Shown here: positions 1-10,482 of the stretch, in pieces | Layout: each line of letters begins with the position of its first letter | Numbering within the stretch: the stretch's first letter is position 1 | From: Diphasiastrum complanatum | Lineage: Eukaryota > Streptophyta > Lycopodiopsida > Lycopodiales > Lycopodiaceae | Assembly: GCA_029204225.1 (NCBI GenBank) | Contig: CM055096.1 | Coordinates: forward strand, 64,965,370-65,029,369 | Direction: 5' to 3' | DNA: 64,000 bases | The notes under the pieces: generated by a model | Databases searched by the model: none | Seen by the model: only the letters and a program-made list of their open reading frames with translations | Told to the model about the DNA's origin: nothing | Made by a program: the position numbers and the translations under genes

Positions 1-9
1 CTCCATCTA

Positions 10-806
10 TCACGACTGCTTCTTTACCAAACTGTTACATTGTATTGGTAGGGTGATGTCTCTTTGCTCACTTTCAAAGGCTGTCCCTACATTTAGTACT
101 TCGTTTGTTTCTTCAAACTTGGCACAAAAGAGTGGCTCCTGATGGACTATTGGCTCAATCTGAGTTAATTTTTCTGCTAATACTTCTTTTGCTTTTGGCA
201 CTAGCTTAAGAGATTCTCCCAATGCAATATCCGTCTTGCTAGATAGAATATTCATGATTAGTTCTGTTTGCGATGCTTCAGGTTCTGTCATCTTGAAGGG
301 TTCTTCATGATGGTGCAACTGAGTATTAACATTTGTTCGTGGATTATGTATTTCGGCCACAACTTTAGCGGCTTTCCAATTCCTCTTCTTCTTGCAACTG
401 TTTAATCCACTGTCTCATTATTCTGGTATTTTTTTGAGTTAAGATTCGGATACACCCCTGATGTAGTAGGTATATGAATAGATGGTGCAGATTCAGCATG
501 TACTGGATCATCTGGAACTTCTTTCTGCTTCTTAGATTTGGTAACAACCATCAAAGGTATGCTCTGTTCAGTAGGCTGAGTTGCTCTTTTCTTGATTGTA
601 ATCATATTCAATGAAGCAGTAACCGGCGATGGTTTAGGTCTTGCGGGACAATCCTTGTAACAATGTCCATAACCGCACTCTCGACAGAATGGGACAAACT
701 TTTCTTTGTTCGGACATTTCGCAACTTTGTGATTTTTTCCACATGCAAAGCATCCAAGTGGTGCTCTAGTATAGGTAGTAGATTCTTGATATTGAAGTTT
801 GAGCAC
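10..806 (-). pseudogene. Gypsy-like gag/protease-side fragment with two zinc knuckles
   Basis: Two open stretches on the minus strand (402-806 and 10-360) continue the gag frame that starts near 1523. The first carries two CCHC zinc knuckles of the form C-x2-C-x3-H-x4-C in tandem (CFACGKNHKVAKC and CRECGYGHCYKDC), which in retroelement Gag proteins bind the element's RNA. The region between them and the window edge is rich in Glu, Lys and Thr and has no motif I recognise. Stop codons between the frames show the element is decayed. The rest of the element (protease, RT, integrase) would lie left of the window. The assignment to gypsy rather than copia rests on the PBS type downstream, so it is an inference. 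Confidence 0.5.
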
Positions 807-902
807 ATCTTTGCTGGATAATCTGAGGATTAAATGAGCAAAAAGCTGTTTCGTGTCCCATAGAGTTGCACAGATGACAAATAGTATCTGTCATTTGTCG
901 TT

Positions 903-1523
903 TCATTGTCGACACTCATTGATGGTGTGATTGCTCACACATATTGCACACCAAACATTTTCTCGACTTAGAAAAGTCTTAGCGAGATTTTCAGTTGCTT
1001 TGTCACTCTTAGCATGCACCTCTTCCAAAACTTTCATTTTCTCGTCGAATTGAGACTGCATTTTGTCTAGTTGCATTTGCTGCTTTTGACCAAGTTTCTC
1101 GAATTCGTTAATCATCAACTCTGCTGTTGCACTGATATTCGTGGATGCAATAATGGTGGATGTTGTAGTGGTTTGCCCCGCTATATATGGCAGCATTCCA
1201 ATAGTTGGTTCTTCATCCGAATCTTCATCCTCCTCTTGTATTGCATCGTCCATAGCATGTTGTAAAGAAACATAATCAGTTCGGCATTTCAGCTCACATC
1301 TAATCCTTTTAGGTAGACCTGTTAAAAACCACATGATCATGACATCATCATCATCATTATCTCTCTTTCCCGTTTTAATTTTACTTAAAATTAGGAAAGG
1401 ATCTTCCATAATTTTTTTGGGTTTAAATCTTGTGATGAGGGCTTGTTTTACAACGCGAAGGTTCTTTGTGAGGGAGCAAAAAGTTATCAAGACTGATGAT
1501 GAATTTGTCTCATTTTTCACCAA
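903..1523 (-). pseudogene. Gypsy-like Gag N-terminal region
   Basis: A 206-residue frame with the layout of a plant gypsy Gag: a hydrophobic stretch with the motif FLTGLPKRIRCELKCR (capsid-like, about residues 67-82), an acidic linker, a predicted coiled coil rich in Gln, Lys and Glu (about 135-185), and a C-terminal C-x2-C-x3-H-x4-C knuckle (CAICVSNHTINEC). Gag would form the virus-like particle. It lies directly downstream, in element direction, of the PBS at 1782-1799 and the probable LTR beyond it, as expected for the 5' end of an internal region. The N-terminus is uncertain because the ATG lies inside the apparent domain. Confidence 0.5.
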
Positions 1524-1781
1524 ATTTGTTAGAAATGAATGATTTTTGTTGTTTTATCTGATTTCTCAAATCCAAATGGATTTTAAGAATTGTGATCTGT
1601 ATGGCTTCCCCTCCTCAACAATCAAATTAGATCTCAAAGAAGAAAATCCACTCAAATCAAGCAAGATATCTCCCAATTTAATCCTAAAATGCAGTTTTAA
1701 CCCTACTATGCCAAAACAAGATGCCTAAATGCAAGCTAACATCCATCCAAACATGCTGAAAACTAAAAAACTAGTGTAACT

Positions 1782-1799
1782 CCTTGGCAACGACGCCAA
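1782..1799 (-). promoter_or_regulatory. tRNA primer-binding site of gypsy element
   Basis: On the minus strand the sequence reads TTGGCGTCGTTGCCAAGG, starting three bases after the LTR end at 1803. This closely resembles the TGGCGCCGTTGCC-type PBS (tRNA-Asp-like) known from Athila/Tat-group plant gypsy elements. It fixes both the orientation and the inner edge of the 5' LTR. Confidence 0.55.
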
Positions 1800-1802
1800 A
1801 AT

Positions 1803-2538
1803 TGTAGTGGGCTATTTCCTATCCTACTCTCAACCCTAGATCCAAGCACACAAGCATCAAGGAGATGAATCTAGTTGTCACGTGGAGGTTTGTTCCCATG
1901 AGAGCGATAACATATTTCATAATCCAGCATGTGCATAAGATTCACATCTCTAAGATCCATTAACACTAAGCATTAACAATACATCCATTAACCCTAATTC
2001 ACAATGATAGAAACTTACTCTTCTTTCCCTCCCTTTCTCTCTCACAAAAGCATAAGAATGATCAATCCCAATAAGCATCAAATCCAACAAATAGCAACAC
2101 AAAGAAAACATGAGAGTTAGAGGAGGAGAGATGAAGCGCAAGGACACTCATCCATTCCATAAGAGGGCCAACCTGTTTGTATTGAAATGAAGAGAACATG
2201 TACAAATGATTCGAAATTGCCACTACATATAGTGGATTGGAGGCTCCAGTCTTGGCCTCAATTCCTATTGACCAATTTCTACCTCCCTAACTATTTAAAT
2301 TTGAATTCTAGAGAGAACCAATTTGAAAATTGGTGGGAACCCCTTTTCTTCACTAACTTGACTTTTAGGCCCTGCAACATTAAAAGTCCCGCAAAAAGGC
2401 CTAAAGTCCTTTTATTAACTTCTAACTAATCAAGTCTCTATGTGATCATCGGGTTGGACTTACACACGTAGGGTGCGAAATCCCTCTCACTTATTAACTA
2501 GGGTTAGGGTGGCCTTGATATCCGCAAACCCTCCAACA
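1803..2538 (-). repeat. Probable 5' LTR of the gypsy element
   Basis: Read on the minus strand, the segment starts TGTTGGAGGG and ends CCCACTACA, giving the TG...CA ends of an LTR, and abuts the PBS. Length is 736 bp. No second copy lies in the window, since the other LTR would be to the left, so the outer boundary is inferred. Short frames at 1950-2429 are not convincing genes. Confidence 0.45.
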
Positions 2539-2544
2539 AGGTAA

Positions 2545-2670
2545 AGCTTACTTTCTCTGTCTCCCTCTCTTTGTCTCTTTTTTCTCACAAAAAAGTATAA
2601 CAAAAATCAATTAGCAAATCCAACAAATAGCAAAATCCAAATAAAGCATGAGAGATGGAAATCATGCTTG
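2545..2670. repeat. Diverged second copy of part of the LTR
   Basis: This segment resembles about 2005-2130 in the same orientation: a pyrimidine-rich run of TCTCTC/CCCTC, then TCACAAAA, then ATCCAACAAATAGCAA, then CATGAGAG. It may be the edge of a second related LTR lying head to tail, or an internal LTR duplication. Similarity was judged by eye. Confidence 0.4.
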
Positions 2671-2689
2671 AAGACACTTTTGGAATGTT

Positions 2690-3214
2690 CCCCTCATCAA
2701 AGATGACATATCTACCAACAATCACTTTGTTAGTAGAAGGAATGTAAACCTTGTAGGCTTTACTTAGCTCACTATATCCAACAAAAATACCCCTTCTTGA
2801 AGATGGATCCTCCTGGTCCTATCATCAAGAGTATGTTGACATAAATGTGCATCCAAAGGTTCTTATAAATTTGACACTCGGCCTCCTCTTGAATAGCATC
2901 TCAAAAGGTGTCCTTCCATCCAAAAATCTACTAAAATCATCAATGAATGCTACATACATCTTAGCTCCACTATTGCTAATTGTAGTAAATCCATGAATAT
3001 CTGAATGTACAAGCTGAAAAGGCTTTGTAGATCTAGATGTAGATCTAGTATAAGGTAGTCTATGTGACTTAGACAAAGCACAAGACTCAAAAACATGTTT
3101 GATGCCACTTAAGGAACTTGGAAGACCTATCACAACCTCCTTCCTAGCCATTACCTTTAATGACTTGAAGTTGAGGTGTCCCATCCTTTTATGCCAAACC
3201 TCTTGAATAGGTAT
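2690..3214 (-). pseudogene. Copia integrase fragment with internal deletion
   Basis: The translation has the GAG-pre-integrase signature VWHKRMGHLNFKSL followed by ESCALSKSH, the HHCC zinc-binding part of a copia integrase, and then HSDIHG with the first catalytic Asp. After AFIDDFSRF the sequence jumps to DGRTPFEMLFKRRP, a motif normally more than 100 residues further on, so the catalytic core, including the second Asp and the Glu, is deleted. Beyond that, KVYIPSTNKVIVGRYVIFDE (at about 2690-2760) is the usual copia post-integrase motif. The open frame starts inside the nested LTR to the right. Confidence 0.7.
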
Positions 3215-4033
3215 TGTAGGGTCGATGATCTTGCGTAGTATAGCCCTCCCGCCTTTCAACAAGGGTTAGATCACTAGATAGGTACCTAACTATGCATAGA
3301 TGCTATTTTTAGTTAGTTTCCTACTTTCTCCCTTAACTCTACTCACCACTAACACTACTCTCCCTTAACTCTACTCCTCTACACTAACATTCATCATGAT
3401 TGTAGGTGAAAGGAAGGGGATGATTAGAAAAGATGGAGGGAAAAGAAGATAGAAGAGAGAGATAGAGGGAGGGCGGAGGTTAGCTCAGATGCACATTATA
3501 CTTGCTAAAGGAGAAACATAAACTATTGAGACCAAAAAGCATGAACTTGAAAGCAATGGAAAACAACAAGAGCAATAGCAAGCATTGAATTGAAAATGAG
3601 GATGTTTCTCTTCCAAAATTGGTAGAGTTTTCTCCTTCTCATTAAGCATGAAAATAGTATACAAATGGTGCCTTTTTATAAAATGGGGAAGGCCCTTGCC
3701 CCTCAATCCTATAGGCTAATATTCACAATAATCCTATCCCTTCATCTTGAACCCATCTTGATCCAAGGGTCCACAAAAAGTACATTGGTAATCACAAGAT
3801 TCATGTGAGTCCCAATTTGGACCCAACTCTAAAAAGTAATCTCTAAGTTTAAAAATGACTTTGGGCCTCTAGTTTTATTTTAATTCCAAGGCCCAAGTCA
3901 AGTTTATTTTATTTACAACTTTACTTGCATGCTCATTGGGCCATGGGCTTACGCGCGCAAGATGTCATGCCCTCGCAACACATTTTATTGGATGATTTTA
4001 TTTATTTACATATTGTTGGGAATACCCCCAACA
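3215..4033 (-). repeat. 3' LTR of nested element (complete)
   Basis: Starts TGTAGGG and ends CCCCCAACA on the plus strand; 819 bp. It contains a TATA-like TTTTTATAAAA at about 3673. The part from 3661 onward is repeated at 5757-6125; the part 3215-3660 has no second copy in the window. Confidence 0.65.
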
Positions 4034-5756
4034 GGGCCCACGGCCTGAAGTAGTGTCGGTCCCTTGGCACTCTGCCGGTTTAGTAGAGCGTTTTCTTCAC
4101 CCGCCTTTGCTGGATGAGGTAGGTGGTGACGTCCTCCATAAAGTTGAGGCGGTCCAATTTCTTCAAGTCTTTTGGCGTGTGAAGAGACTTGTGGGCCCCC
4201 CGCAACCAATCTTGGTCGACCCATTTTGGAATCGGCGTGTCCATGGATCACCCTGAAGCGTAGCTCGGTAATAAACACGAGCTATTGAAAGCTGATCTTC
4301 AATTTTGTCTGAAGGTAGCACCTTATTAACATCAAAGAATATGGATGGGAGAAAATTGTCCCATTTCGTTTCGATCCCGATCAAATGTTCCAAGTCCCGG
4401 CTTGAGATGGTGGATAAAAATTAGTATATGGCACGCAGGTAGACAAAAGGGATGAGCATTGGAAACCGCGCACTTTCATCTCGAGAAGTGCGCATGCAAA
4501 GTTACATAATAGGGGGACCTGCTACGATTCGCTCATGGTTGTTGGGTTTGATGGAGCTGGTTAGTTCTCGAATAAGGAAGCTATGCTAGTCATATGGCAC
4601 AACGGAGAGACCAGGGAATTCCAGAAAGGACTCCACTATCTGACTCAGCAGCTTAGACTGGATTATGTCTTTGCAAAATGTTGAAATAACCAGAAAGTTA
4701 TTCAACTGATGCGTAGCCGCATGAATGATGGTTCCGTGATAGCCTCTATCAGGTAACCATTGTTAGTCTATATGGAGAATTTTTGGTGCAGTTTGGGTGA
4801 GGAAAGGTTTGATCAACTTTTGGCGTTGCGATGGGAGAAGAACTGACGATCATTGAACATAATGCCAATGGTAACCATCGAGTCGACGTTAATCCTGACC
4901 TTGTACGTGGTACCTTGGTCTAGGAAGTGGAAACAAGTCTTTTCCTCGTCCTAGGTGGTGTAAGAGTGAAGGGCGAGGCCCATGTTAATCTCAGAATGGA
5001 AGAGCGCCGGGTAAAAACCCATTGCCGCTAGAAGTGGACCGGTTGTTTGTAGCCATGGTTGGATCACAGCGTTAGAGCGTAGAGGCCAAATCTGTGTGGC
5101 CTCGAGGATGTCACGCTGGATCACCTGTTTGGTGCCAGAGTCTTCAGAGGATGAGGAGGCCATGTTAGCAGTGATGATTAGATTTCAGAAAAATAGAAAA
5201 AATGGTGGAAAATGGAAAAGGGTGTGGAAACGACAGAAAACTGTGAATAACGAGTGTTGGATGATAAGAAGTGTAGTTCAGAGCGCAGATCGGTGTTCAG
5301 TAAGATCAAATGATAGTTGGTAGGAAGTTTGGTCGCAAATGGAAAACTTGGTAATTTCAGTGTAGATTTCAGCAGAGCTTCGCTATCAAAGGTGACAAAT
5401 GACTCGAATTTAGCCCTTATGTAGCGGAATTTAGAGTGCATATTAGGTGAAATCTGCTTTCCCTTGTTCAGTTCCACCCAAATTTTGGCAGACACCTTCT
5501 TCACAAAATTCTAAGACCTCAGGGAGGTCTGCAAGAGTTCAGAAGGTGATTTGACTGCTATGCAAAGGTTCTGCGAGGGTTCAGGTTGTCTGCGAGGGTT
5601 CAACTCTCGCAGGAAGTGATCTCTCGCACAACTTGTTCCTGTGATTGGATTTTCAAGATCAGACCATGCAGGCAGACTAATTTCACTGCTCTGATTCCAT
5701 TTAGGCACCTTGCGAGGGTTGGTACGATGATCTTGAGGCTCTGCGAGGGTTCTGAA
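4034..5756 (-). other. Internal region of nested LTR element, with a possible small ORF
   Basis: This 1.7-kb region is noticeably richer in GC than its surroundings. The best minus-strand frame is 4951-5163, 70 residues starting MASSSSEDSGTKQ, followed by further open but frameshifted stretches down to about 4680. I do not recognise the family; the Ser-rich start and the position would fit a degenerate gag-like leader protein, but that is a guess. At 5569-5755 the motif CTGCGAGGGTTC recurs about four times. Confidence 0.35.
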
Positions 5757-6125
5757 CAAATGGTGTCTTTTTATAAAATGGGGAAGGCCCTTGCCCCTCA
5801 ATCCTATTGGCTAATATTCACAATAATCCTATCCCTTCATCTTGGACCCATCTTGATCCAAGGGTCCACAAAAAATTTGGTAATCACAAGATTCATGTGA
5901 GTTCCAATTTGTATCCAACTCTAAAAAGTAATCTCTAAGTTTAAAAATGACTTTGGGCCTCTAGTTTTATTTTGATTCCAAGGCCCAAGTCAAGTTTATT
6001 TTATTTACAACTTTACTTGCGTGCTCATTGGGCCATGGGCATACGCGCGCAGGATGTCATGCCCTCACAACACATTTTATTGGATGATTTTATTTATTTA
6101 CATTTTGTTGGGAATACCCCCAATA
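5757..6125 (-). repeat. Truncated 5' LTR of nested element
   Basis: Direct repeat of 3661-4033, including the TATAAAA segment and the terminal GGGAATACCCCCAA. The terminal trinucleotide is ATA instead of ACA. The homology stops abruptly at 5757, leaving out the U5-equivalent half of the LTR. Confidence 0.7.
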
Positions 6126-6534
6126 GGTATTTGCTCCCTTGCAACACATCTAACTTGGTTAGCAATAACACAAGCATTTAGTTTGAACAACTTCCCTTGC
6201 CTTTTATCTTTTCCAACCAAGACATCCTTCCTTTTGAACATACAAGCATCTCTATCAAACTCAACCTTGAGGCCTTTACTTATCATTTGACTCACCCTAA
6301 GCAAATTCTTGGTAATGGATGGAATAAACAAGACATCTTCCAAATGAGAATTCATATTTGTAGAGAGAGAAATATGAATTATGCCAATTCCTTTGATTGC
6401 ACACTCACCATCATTGGCTATGTAGATCACACTCTTGTCATCTCCATATGCCAATAAAGAAGTGAAATACTCTTTGTGAAAAGTCATGTCTGAACTTGCT
6501 CCACTATCAATCCACCAAGGATCTAGATCTCCAT
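6126..6534 (-). pseudogene. Copia protease and pre-integrase fragment
   Basis: Continues the old copia element between the two nested insertions. The start reads DLDPWWIDSGASS, the copia aspartic protease active site (DSGA), then SVIYIANDGECAIKGIG, VLFIPSITKNLLRVSQM and QGKLFKLNACV, all standard copia motifs in the expected order. It joins gag on the right and integrase on the left once the insertions are removed. Confidence 0.75.
6530..6534. repeat. Target-site duplication (TCCAT), left
   Basis: TCCAT occurs directly outside both ends of the gypsy element (6530-6534 and 13098-13102). One copy plus the flanks restores a continuous copia frame. Confidence 0.75.
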
Positions 6535-6844
6535 CTATAAGGGAAGCTCTTTAGATCCTGATTACAAATCCCAAACACAAAGGATAACACACTATGGAGA
6601 AACCACCCAACCAAGTAGAAGCATCCAATCAATCTCTAGAAGCCTCACCCCCAAGCCAAGGAACAAGAAACATGAATGTAGAGTGAGAGCCGACAATGAA
6701 TCAAGAACCATGATGAGGAGTAGGGCGAGTTTGGACCCACACGTCCAGTATGACGTGGCATAACTAACAATTTGATTTACTGGAGTACCGTGTATCCAAG
6801 ACTAGGAGTATACTGAATCCTACTTACTGGCCATGGACATAACA
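6535..6844 (-). repeat. 3' LTR of chromovirus, with ~208-bp internal deletion
   Basis: 310 bp. Matches 12579-13097 at both ends but lacks the central part, corresponding to about 12792-13000. The junction reads GTTTGGACCCACACGTCC. The inner end ATAACA at 6844 abuts the polypurine tract. Confidence 0.8.
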
Positions 6845-6858
6845 TTCTTCCCTTCTTA
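6845..6858 (-). promoter_or_regulatory. Polypurine tract of chromovirus
   Basis: On the minus strand this reads TAAGAAGGGAAGAA, immediately before TGTTATG, the first bases of the 3' LTR. This is the expected plus-strand primer site. Confidence 0.75.
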
Positions 6859-6866
6859 AACTATTT

Positions 6867-7484
6867 CTATTCTTGGAAACTAAAATTTGAAAAATTCTTC
6901 TTTATGCTATCAACTCTCTCCCACGAATCATCATCCTCAGTACAACCCTTCCACCGAATTAAACACTCAGAGATAGAACGATTTCTCAATTGTTTTTCTC
7001 TAGTTTTGAGCACTTTCTCAGATTCCAAAGGTACACTAAGCGATAAATCTTCCAAATGGGATAAATCCTCATCCGATCCAAATGTATTACCATTATATAA
7101 ACTTAGTTTAAAATGACTTACATGAAATACTGGGTGTGTAGTTGATTTTCCTTGAAGATTGAGTTCATACGCCAAAGAACCAATTCTACATACAATCCTA
7201 AAAGGTCCACAATAACGTGTAGACAGCTTATAATGCTTCCCTGTACGTAATGTCTTAGAATCTTTTGAAATCCTAAGATATACCCAGTCATCAACTTTAA
7301 AATCTCTTGGAGATCTCTTAAGATCAATATAGTGTTTAGCTCTATCCTGAGCATTTCGGATACTATCCTTAGCCACTTGCAACATTTCTTGCATATCATG
7401 CAAAAAATTAGCAACCTTCTGGATCTTAATAGACTTCGTCTCAACATTTATTGGAGATCTAGGTTGAAAACCATACATAAGCAT
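6867..7484 (-). pseudogene. Chromovirus integrase C-terminus with chromodomain
   Basis: The 205-residue frame begins in the integrase C-terminal part (LMYGFQPRSPI) and continues through the GPFRIVCRIGSLAYELNLQ motif (the GPY/F module) and HPVFHVSHFKL. It ends with a chromodomain, LIRWKGCTEDDDSWERVDSI (about residues 173-192). In chromoviruses this domain binds modified histone tails and steers integration into heterochromatin. The stop lies just inside the PPT, as usual. It is separated from the upstream integrase core by a stop near 7556. Confidence 0.85.
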
Positions 7485-7556
7485 AAAAGGACTGTAACTT
7501 GTAGCAGAATATTTTCTACTATTATATGCAAACTCAACCAGTGGGAGATAATCTTC

Positions 7557-8253
7557 TTAATGGGATTGCATGTGAGAAACATACATCCTCAAAATATCTT
7601 CCATAGTTTGATTAGTCCTTTCTGTCTGGCCATCTGATTCAGGATGATCAGAAGAAGTTAAACTCAAAGAAGTTTCCAGTTCATGGAATACTGCTGACCA
7701 AAAGTGACCTGTGAACTTAGGATCTCTATCACTAACAATGTCACTTGGCACACCATACAACTGAAATAATCTTTCAACAAAGATCTGGGCTAAATCAGAA
7801 GCCTTTATAGTTGACTTGACTGGTATGAATGCAACTAACTTAGTTAACCGATCCACTACAACCCAAATAGAATCATTTTGCCGTTGGGTCTTTGGCAGTC
7901 CAACTACAAAATCCATAGATATGCTTTCCCATTTCTTATTTGGGATATCTAACGGATGCAACAAACCACCAGCCTTATGGCGTTTAGCCTTTGCTAGTTG
8001 ATAGGGCTTGCATTTAACAACATATGACTTGACATATGGTAACTAAGTCCAGAGTCCTGTGTATACAGGGATGTCTTGCATAGGATATGTCATGACCTTC
8101 AAACAAAATCTTCCGTTTGAGCTCATCATCCCCAGGTACACAAACTTTTCCATTCCAAAATAGTAATCCATCTCGAATGGTGAACTGTTCCACAATCTTT
8201 TTATCTTTCTTAGTTAGTTGAGTCCCCTGTGTTTCGGACTCAACACTGTCCAC
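7557..8253 (-). pseudogene. Chromovirus integrase core
   Basis: Two frames (8253-8014 and 7964-7557). The first holds the end of RNase H/linker and a degraded zinc-binding N-terminus (GHDISYARHPCIHRTLDLV; the canonical form has GHxGxxRT). The second has the catalytic core: SMDFVVGLPKTQ with the first catalytic Asp, SDRDPKFTGHFW with the second, and ESDGQTERTNQTMEDILR with the Glu. The integrase would join cDNA ends to chromosomal DNA. A frame break between the two parts and a stop after SHMQSH mark it as a pseudogene. Confidence 0.8.
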
Positions 8254-8277
8254 ATTTCTTTCGTTCTGAACAGTGTT

Positions 8278-8940
8278 TCAAATGTGACCAAAATGGGAAT
8301 CTAATTCATATTTTTCTCTCAGCAAAAGATATAGATCCGTAGAAATTTGGCTGAATGACAACTCATTCAGTTCACCGATCCGACTAAGAGCATTTACAAC
8401 TTGATTAGAGCTGCCTCTTATGGAACTGATTTCGTGATCGAATTCTTGCATCAATTCAGCCCATCGAGCTTTTCTCCCCCGAAGATCATGTTGATTACAA
8501 AAATACTTAAGAGGTTGGTGATCCGTATACACTACAAACTTACTACCATATAAGTAGTGTCTCCAGGTTTTAAGTGCATGGATTACAACAAACAATTCCT
8601 TTTCCTACGTAGTATAACGCAACTGAGGACCAGTGAATTTTTTGCTCTCAAACGCTAGTGGCCTATCCATTTGTAATAGAACCGCTCCAACTGCAACATC
8701 ACTTGCGTCCATTCTCACGACATAAGATAAATCTGTATTTGCAATTTGTAACATGGGAGCTGAAACAATCATCGTTTTAAGTTTCTCAAAACATTGATTC
8801 AATTCCTCGTTCCAAACAACAGGCGGACTAGGTTGATTCCTCTTTTTCTTTTTATTAACAATTCCTTTTGTCAGATTATTAAGCGGTGCTGCTAACTTAG
8901 CATAATCCTCAATAAATATCTTGAAGAAAAGTGTAACCGT
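8278..8940 (-). pseudogene. Chromovirus RT remnant and RNase H; RT catalytic core deleted
   Basis: Right to left: the RT thumb fragment [19 protein letters not shown], the RT-RNase H junction CFEKLKTMIVSAPML, the RNase H start VRMDASDVAVGAVLLQ with its catalytic Asp, then YGSKFVVYTDHQPLKYF (TDH motif) and NALSRIGE at the end. Upstream, near 8960-9010, the RT motif [17 protein letters not shown] is joined directly to the thumb. The palm with the YxDD catalytic motif is therefore gone. The element could not encode its own reverse transcriptase. Confidence 0.8.
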
Positions 8941-9118
8941 GCTCCACCCAAGCGATCTACAAGGTCATCCATCTTGGGTAATGGATATTTATTCTTTATA
9001 GTCACTTTATTAAGGCCCTTGTAATCCTGTGGTCTACTAACCTAGACGATGGTAAACCATGAGGCAATTCAGATGGAAAAACATCCCTAAATTCATTTAT
9101 GATCTGTTCTTTCACTGC

Positions 9119-9380
9119 TTATTCATGATCTAAATTTACTGAGTTAAGAATTGCTGAGAATTCACAACCATTTAGATTCATTTTAGGAACATCCACAACT
9201 GGAATAGCATAAATTGAAAAAACTTCATACTCAGAATAATCTAATGTTTCCATTTTATTAAGTGTAGAAATATGATCCAACGGACATACAAAAATATTGC
9301 CAAATAATGTAACTACTTTATCACCCTCCTTGACAGTGAGAACTATTGGAATATCAATCCACACTCTAGAGAGAACTATC
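9119..9380 (-). pseudogene. Chromovirus protease-RT linker
   Basis: Downstream of the tRNA-like insert the frame resumes with SRVWIDIPIVLTVKEGD and CPLDHISTL, the conserved linker after the gypsy protease. Protein upstream of residue 30 in the open frame (DIQTRIRTQDLPHIG...) is translated tRNA-like DNA, not gypsy protein. Confidence 0.65.
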
Positions 9381-9383
9381 AAA

Positions 9384-9461
9384 CATGGCAAATAGCTCAG
9401 TGGTAGAGCATCCCATCCGATATGAGGGAGGTCCTGGGTTCGAATCCTAGTCTGTATATCC
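9384..9461 (+). repeat. tRNA-like (SINE head) insertion inside the gypsy element
   Basis: Contains both internal RNA polymerase III promoter boxes at tRNA spacing: box A TAGCTCAGTGGTAGAGC (9392-9408) and box B GGTTCGAATCC (9438-9448). The D-arm (GCTC/GAGC) and T-arm (CTGGG/CCTAG) pair. The 5' and 3' acceptor strands do not pair and the anticodon loop lacks the invariant U33, so it is not a working tRNA gene. It interrupts the gypsy protease-RT linker. No clear target duplication was seen. Confidence 0.65.
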
Positions 9462-9471
9462 ATATTATGAT

Positions 9472-10473
9472 TTATGGATTTCTAAAAAGGACATGCTTAT
9501 CAAAATCAATTAACAGAGAAGGCGATTTACTAAATAACCATTCGTAACCTGAGATTAAATCAGTATGAGCTAGGTCTAAAACATGAAAATTAACTATTTT
9601 CGTGTGTCCTTGCATCAAAACTAGGAACTTCCGGACTTTTACATTCCAAGTCTCCAACTCTGCTCCTGAAGCTAGATAAAATTTATATCTATGATTGCTG
9701 GCTTCAGTTTCCAAGCCGAGTTTCTGCACAAGATGAGAATTGATAAAATTATGAGCTGAACCACAATCCAATAAAATACTCACTTCTTGATCTTTAACTG
9801 TGCCAATTAAACGGAAAAGCTCATTAGGAAAGAAAGAAGTAGTACTAAAAGAACATTCACACTCACAATCAGTCCGGTTAATTTCCAAAGTCTTACCATT
9901 GCCTCTTGGGATTTCAATCATGTGAGCAGACACTTTCTTCCTTTCTAGACAAAATTTCATCATATGTCTAGGCTTCTTACAGACAAAACATAAGTTCTCT
10001 CTTTTAGCCTTTTCTCGGGACATAGATTTCTTGAATCTCTTTCTCTTCGGCTTCTTGGGTTCCGATGCTGCTTGATCTAATTCGTCAAAATATTTTGCTT
10101 GGTCTGGACCGCGCTTCTTACTCTTCTTGGTTTTCAAAGTGGTTGGAATTTGCGCAAACTGCTTCCTGGATGCCACGATTGTGGAATCATATGCTTTCGC
10201 AATCCGAAACGCATCCTTGAGGTTTTCAAGAACATTTCGCCTCCATTCGTTCTGATAGTCAGTTGGCAAACCTAGGACAAACTGCCAAAGTGCCAACTTC
10301 GCATCGAATGATGGAACCCTATTCCATAGGTCCATGAATTCCTGGATATAAGAGTCTAAACCCTTTGTACCCATCTTGCAGTTTACGAACTTCAAGTAGT
10401 AGTCCACGTCATTAGCAACTACAAAAACTTTCTTGAAAACTTCCGCAAATGCCTCCCAAGTAGTTGGCTTCAC
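9472..10473 (-). pseudogene. Chromovirus Gag-protease
   Basis: A 333-residue frame. The retrotransposon Gag domain is at the start (TWEAFAEVFKKVFV, then MDLWNRVPSFDAKLALWQFVLGLP), followed by a basic region (KPKRKRFKKS) and a zinc knuckle CFVCKKPRHMMKFC (C-x2-C-x4-H-x4-C). The aspartic protease follows, with active site LLDCGSAHNFI; the usual D-S/T-G is D-C-G here, a doubtful active site. The frame stops at the edge of the tRNA-like insertion. A stop separates it from the Gag N-terminus at 10483-10773. Confidence 0.8.
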
Positions 10474-10482
10474 CGGTAAATC

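Larger units (their letters stand above)
3215..6125 (-). mobile_element. Nested LTR retroelement without recognisable pol
   Basis: A 2911-bp insertion in the copia integrase leader, flanked by the 5-bp duplication GGTAT (3210-3214 and 6126-6130). Removing it restores the copia reading across the site. It carries a direct repeat: 3661-4033 matches 5757-6125 with only small differences, including a GGGAATACCCCCAA(C/T)A end. The left LTR appears complete (3215-4033, TG...CA). The right one, which is the 5' LTR if the element is read on the minus strand, lacks the other ~445 bp and any clear PBS. No RT, integrase or RNase H is visible in 4034-5756, so it was probably mobilised in trans (LARD-like) or is deleted. 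Confidence 0.7.

Noticed and set aside
4053-4393. Overlapping ORFs on both strands at the nested element
   Set aside because: No motif in any frame; long because the segment is GC-richer.
9384-9461. Functional tRNA gene
   Set aside because: Acceptor strands do not pair and the anticodon loop is abnormal.
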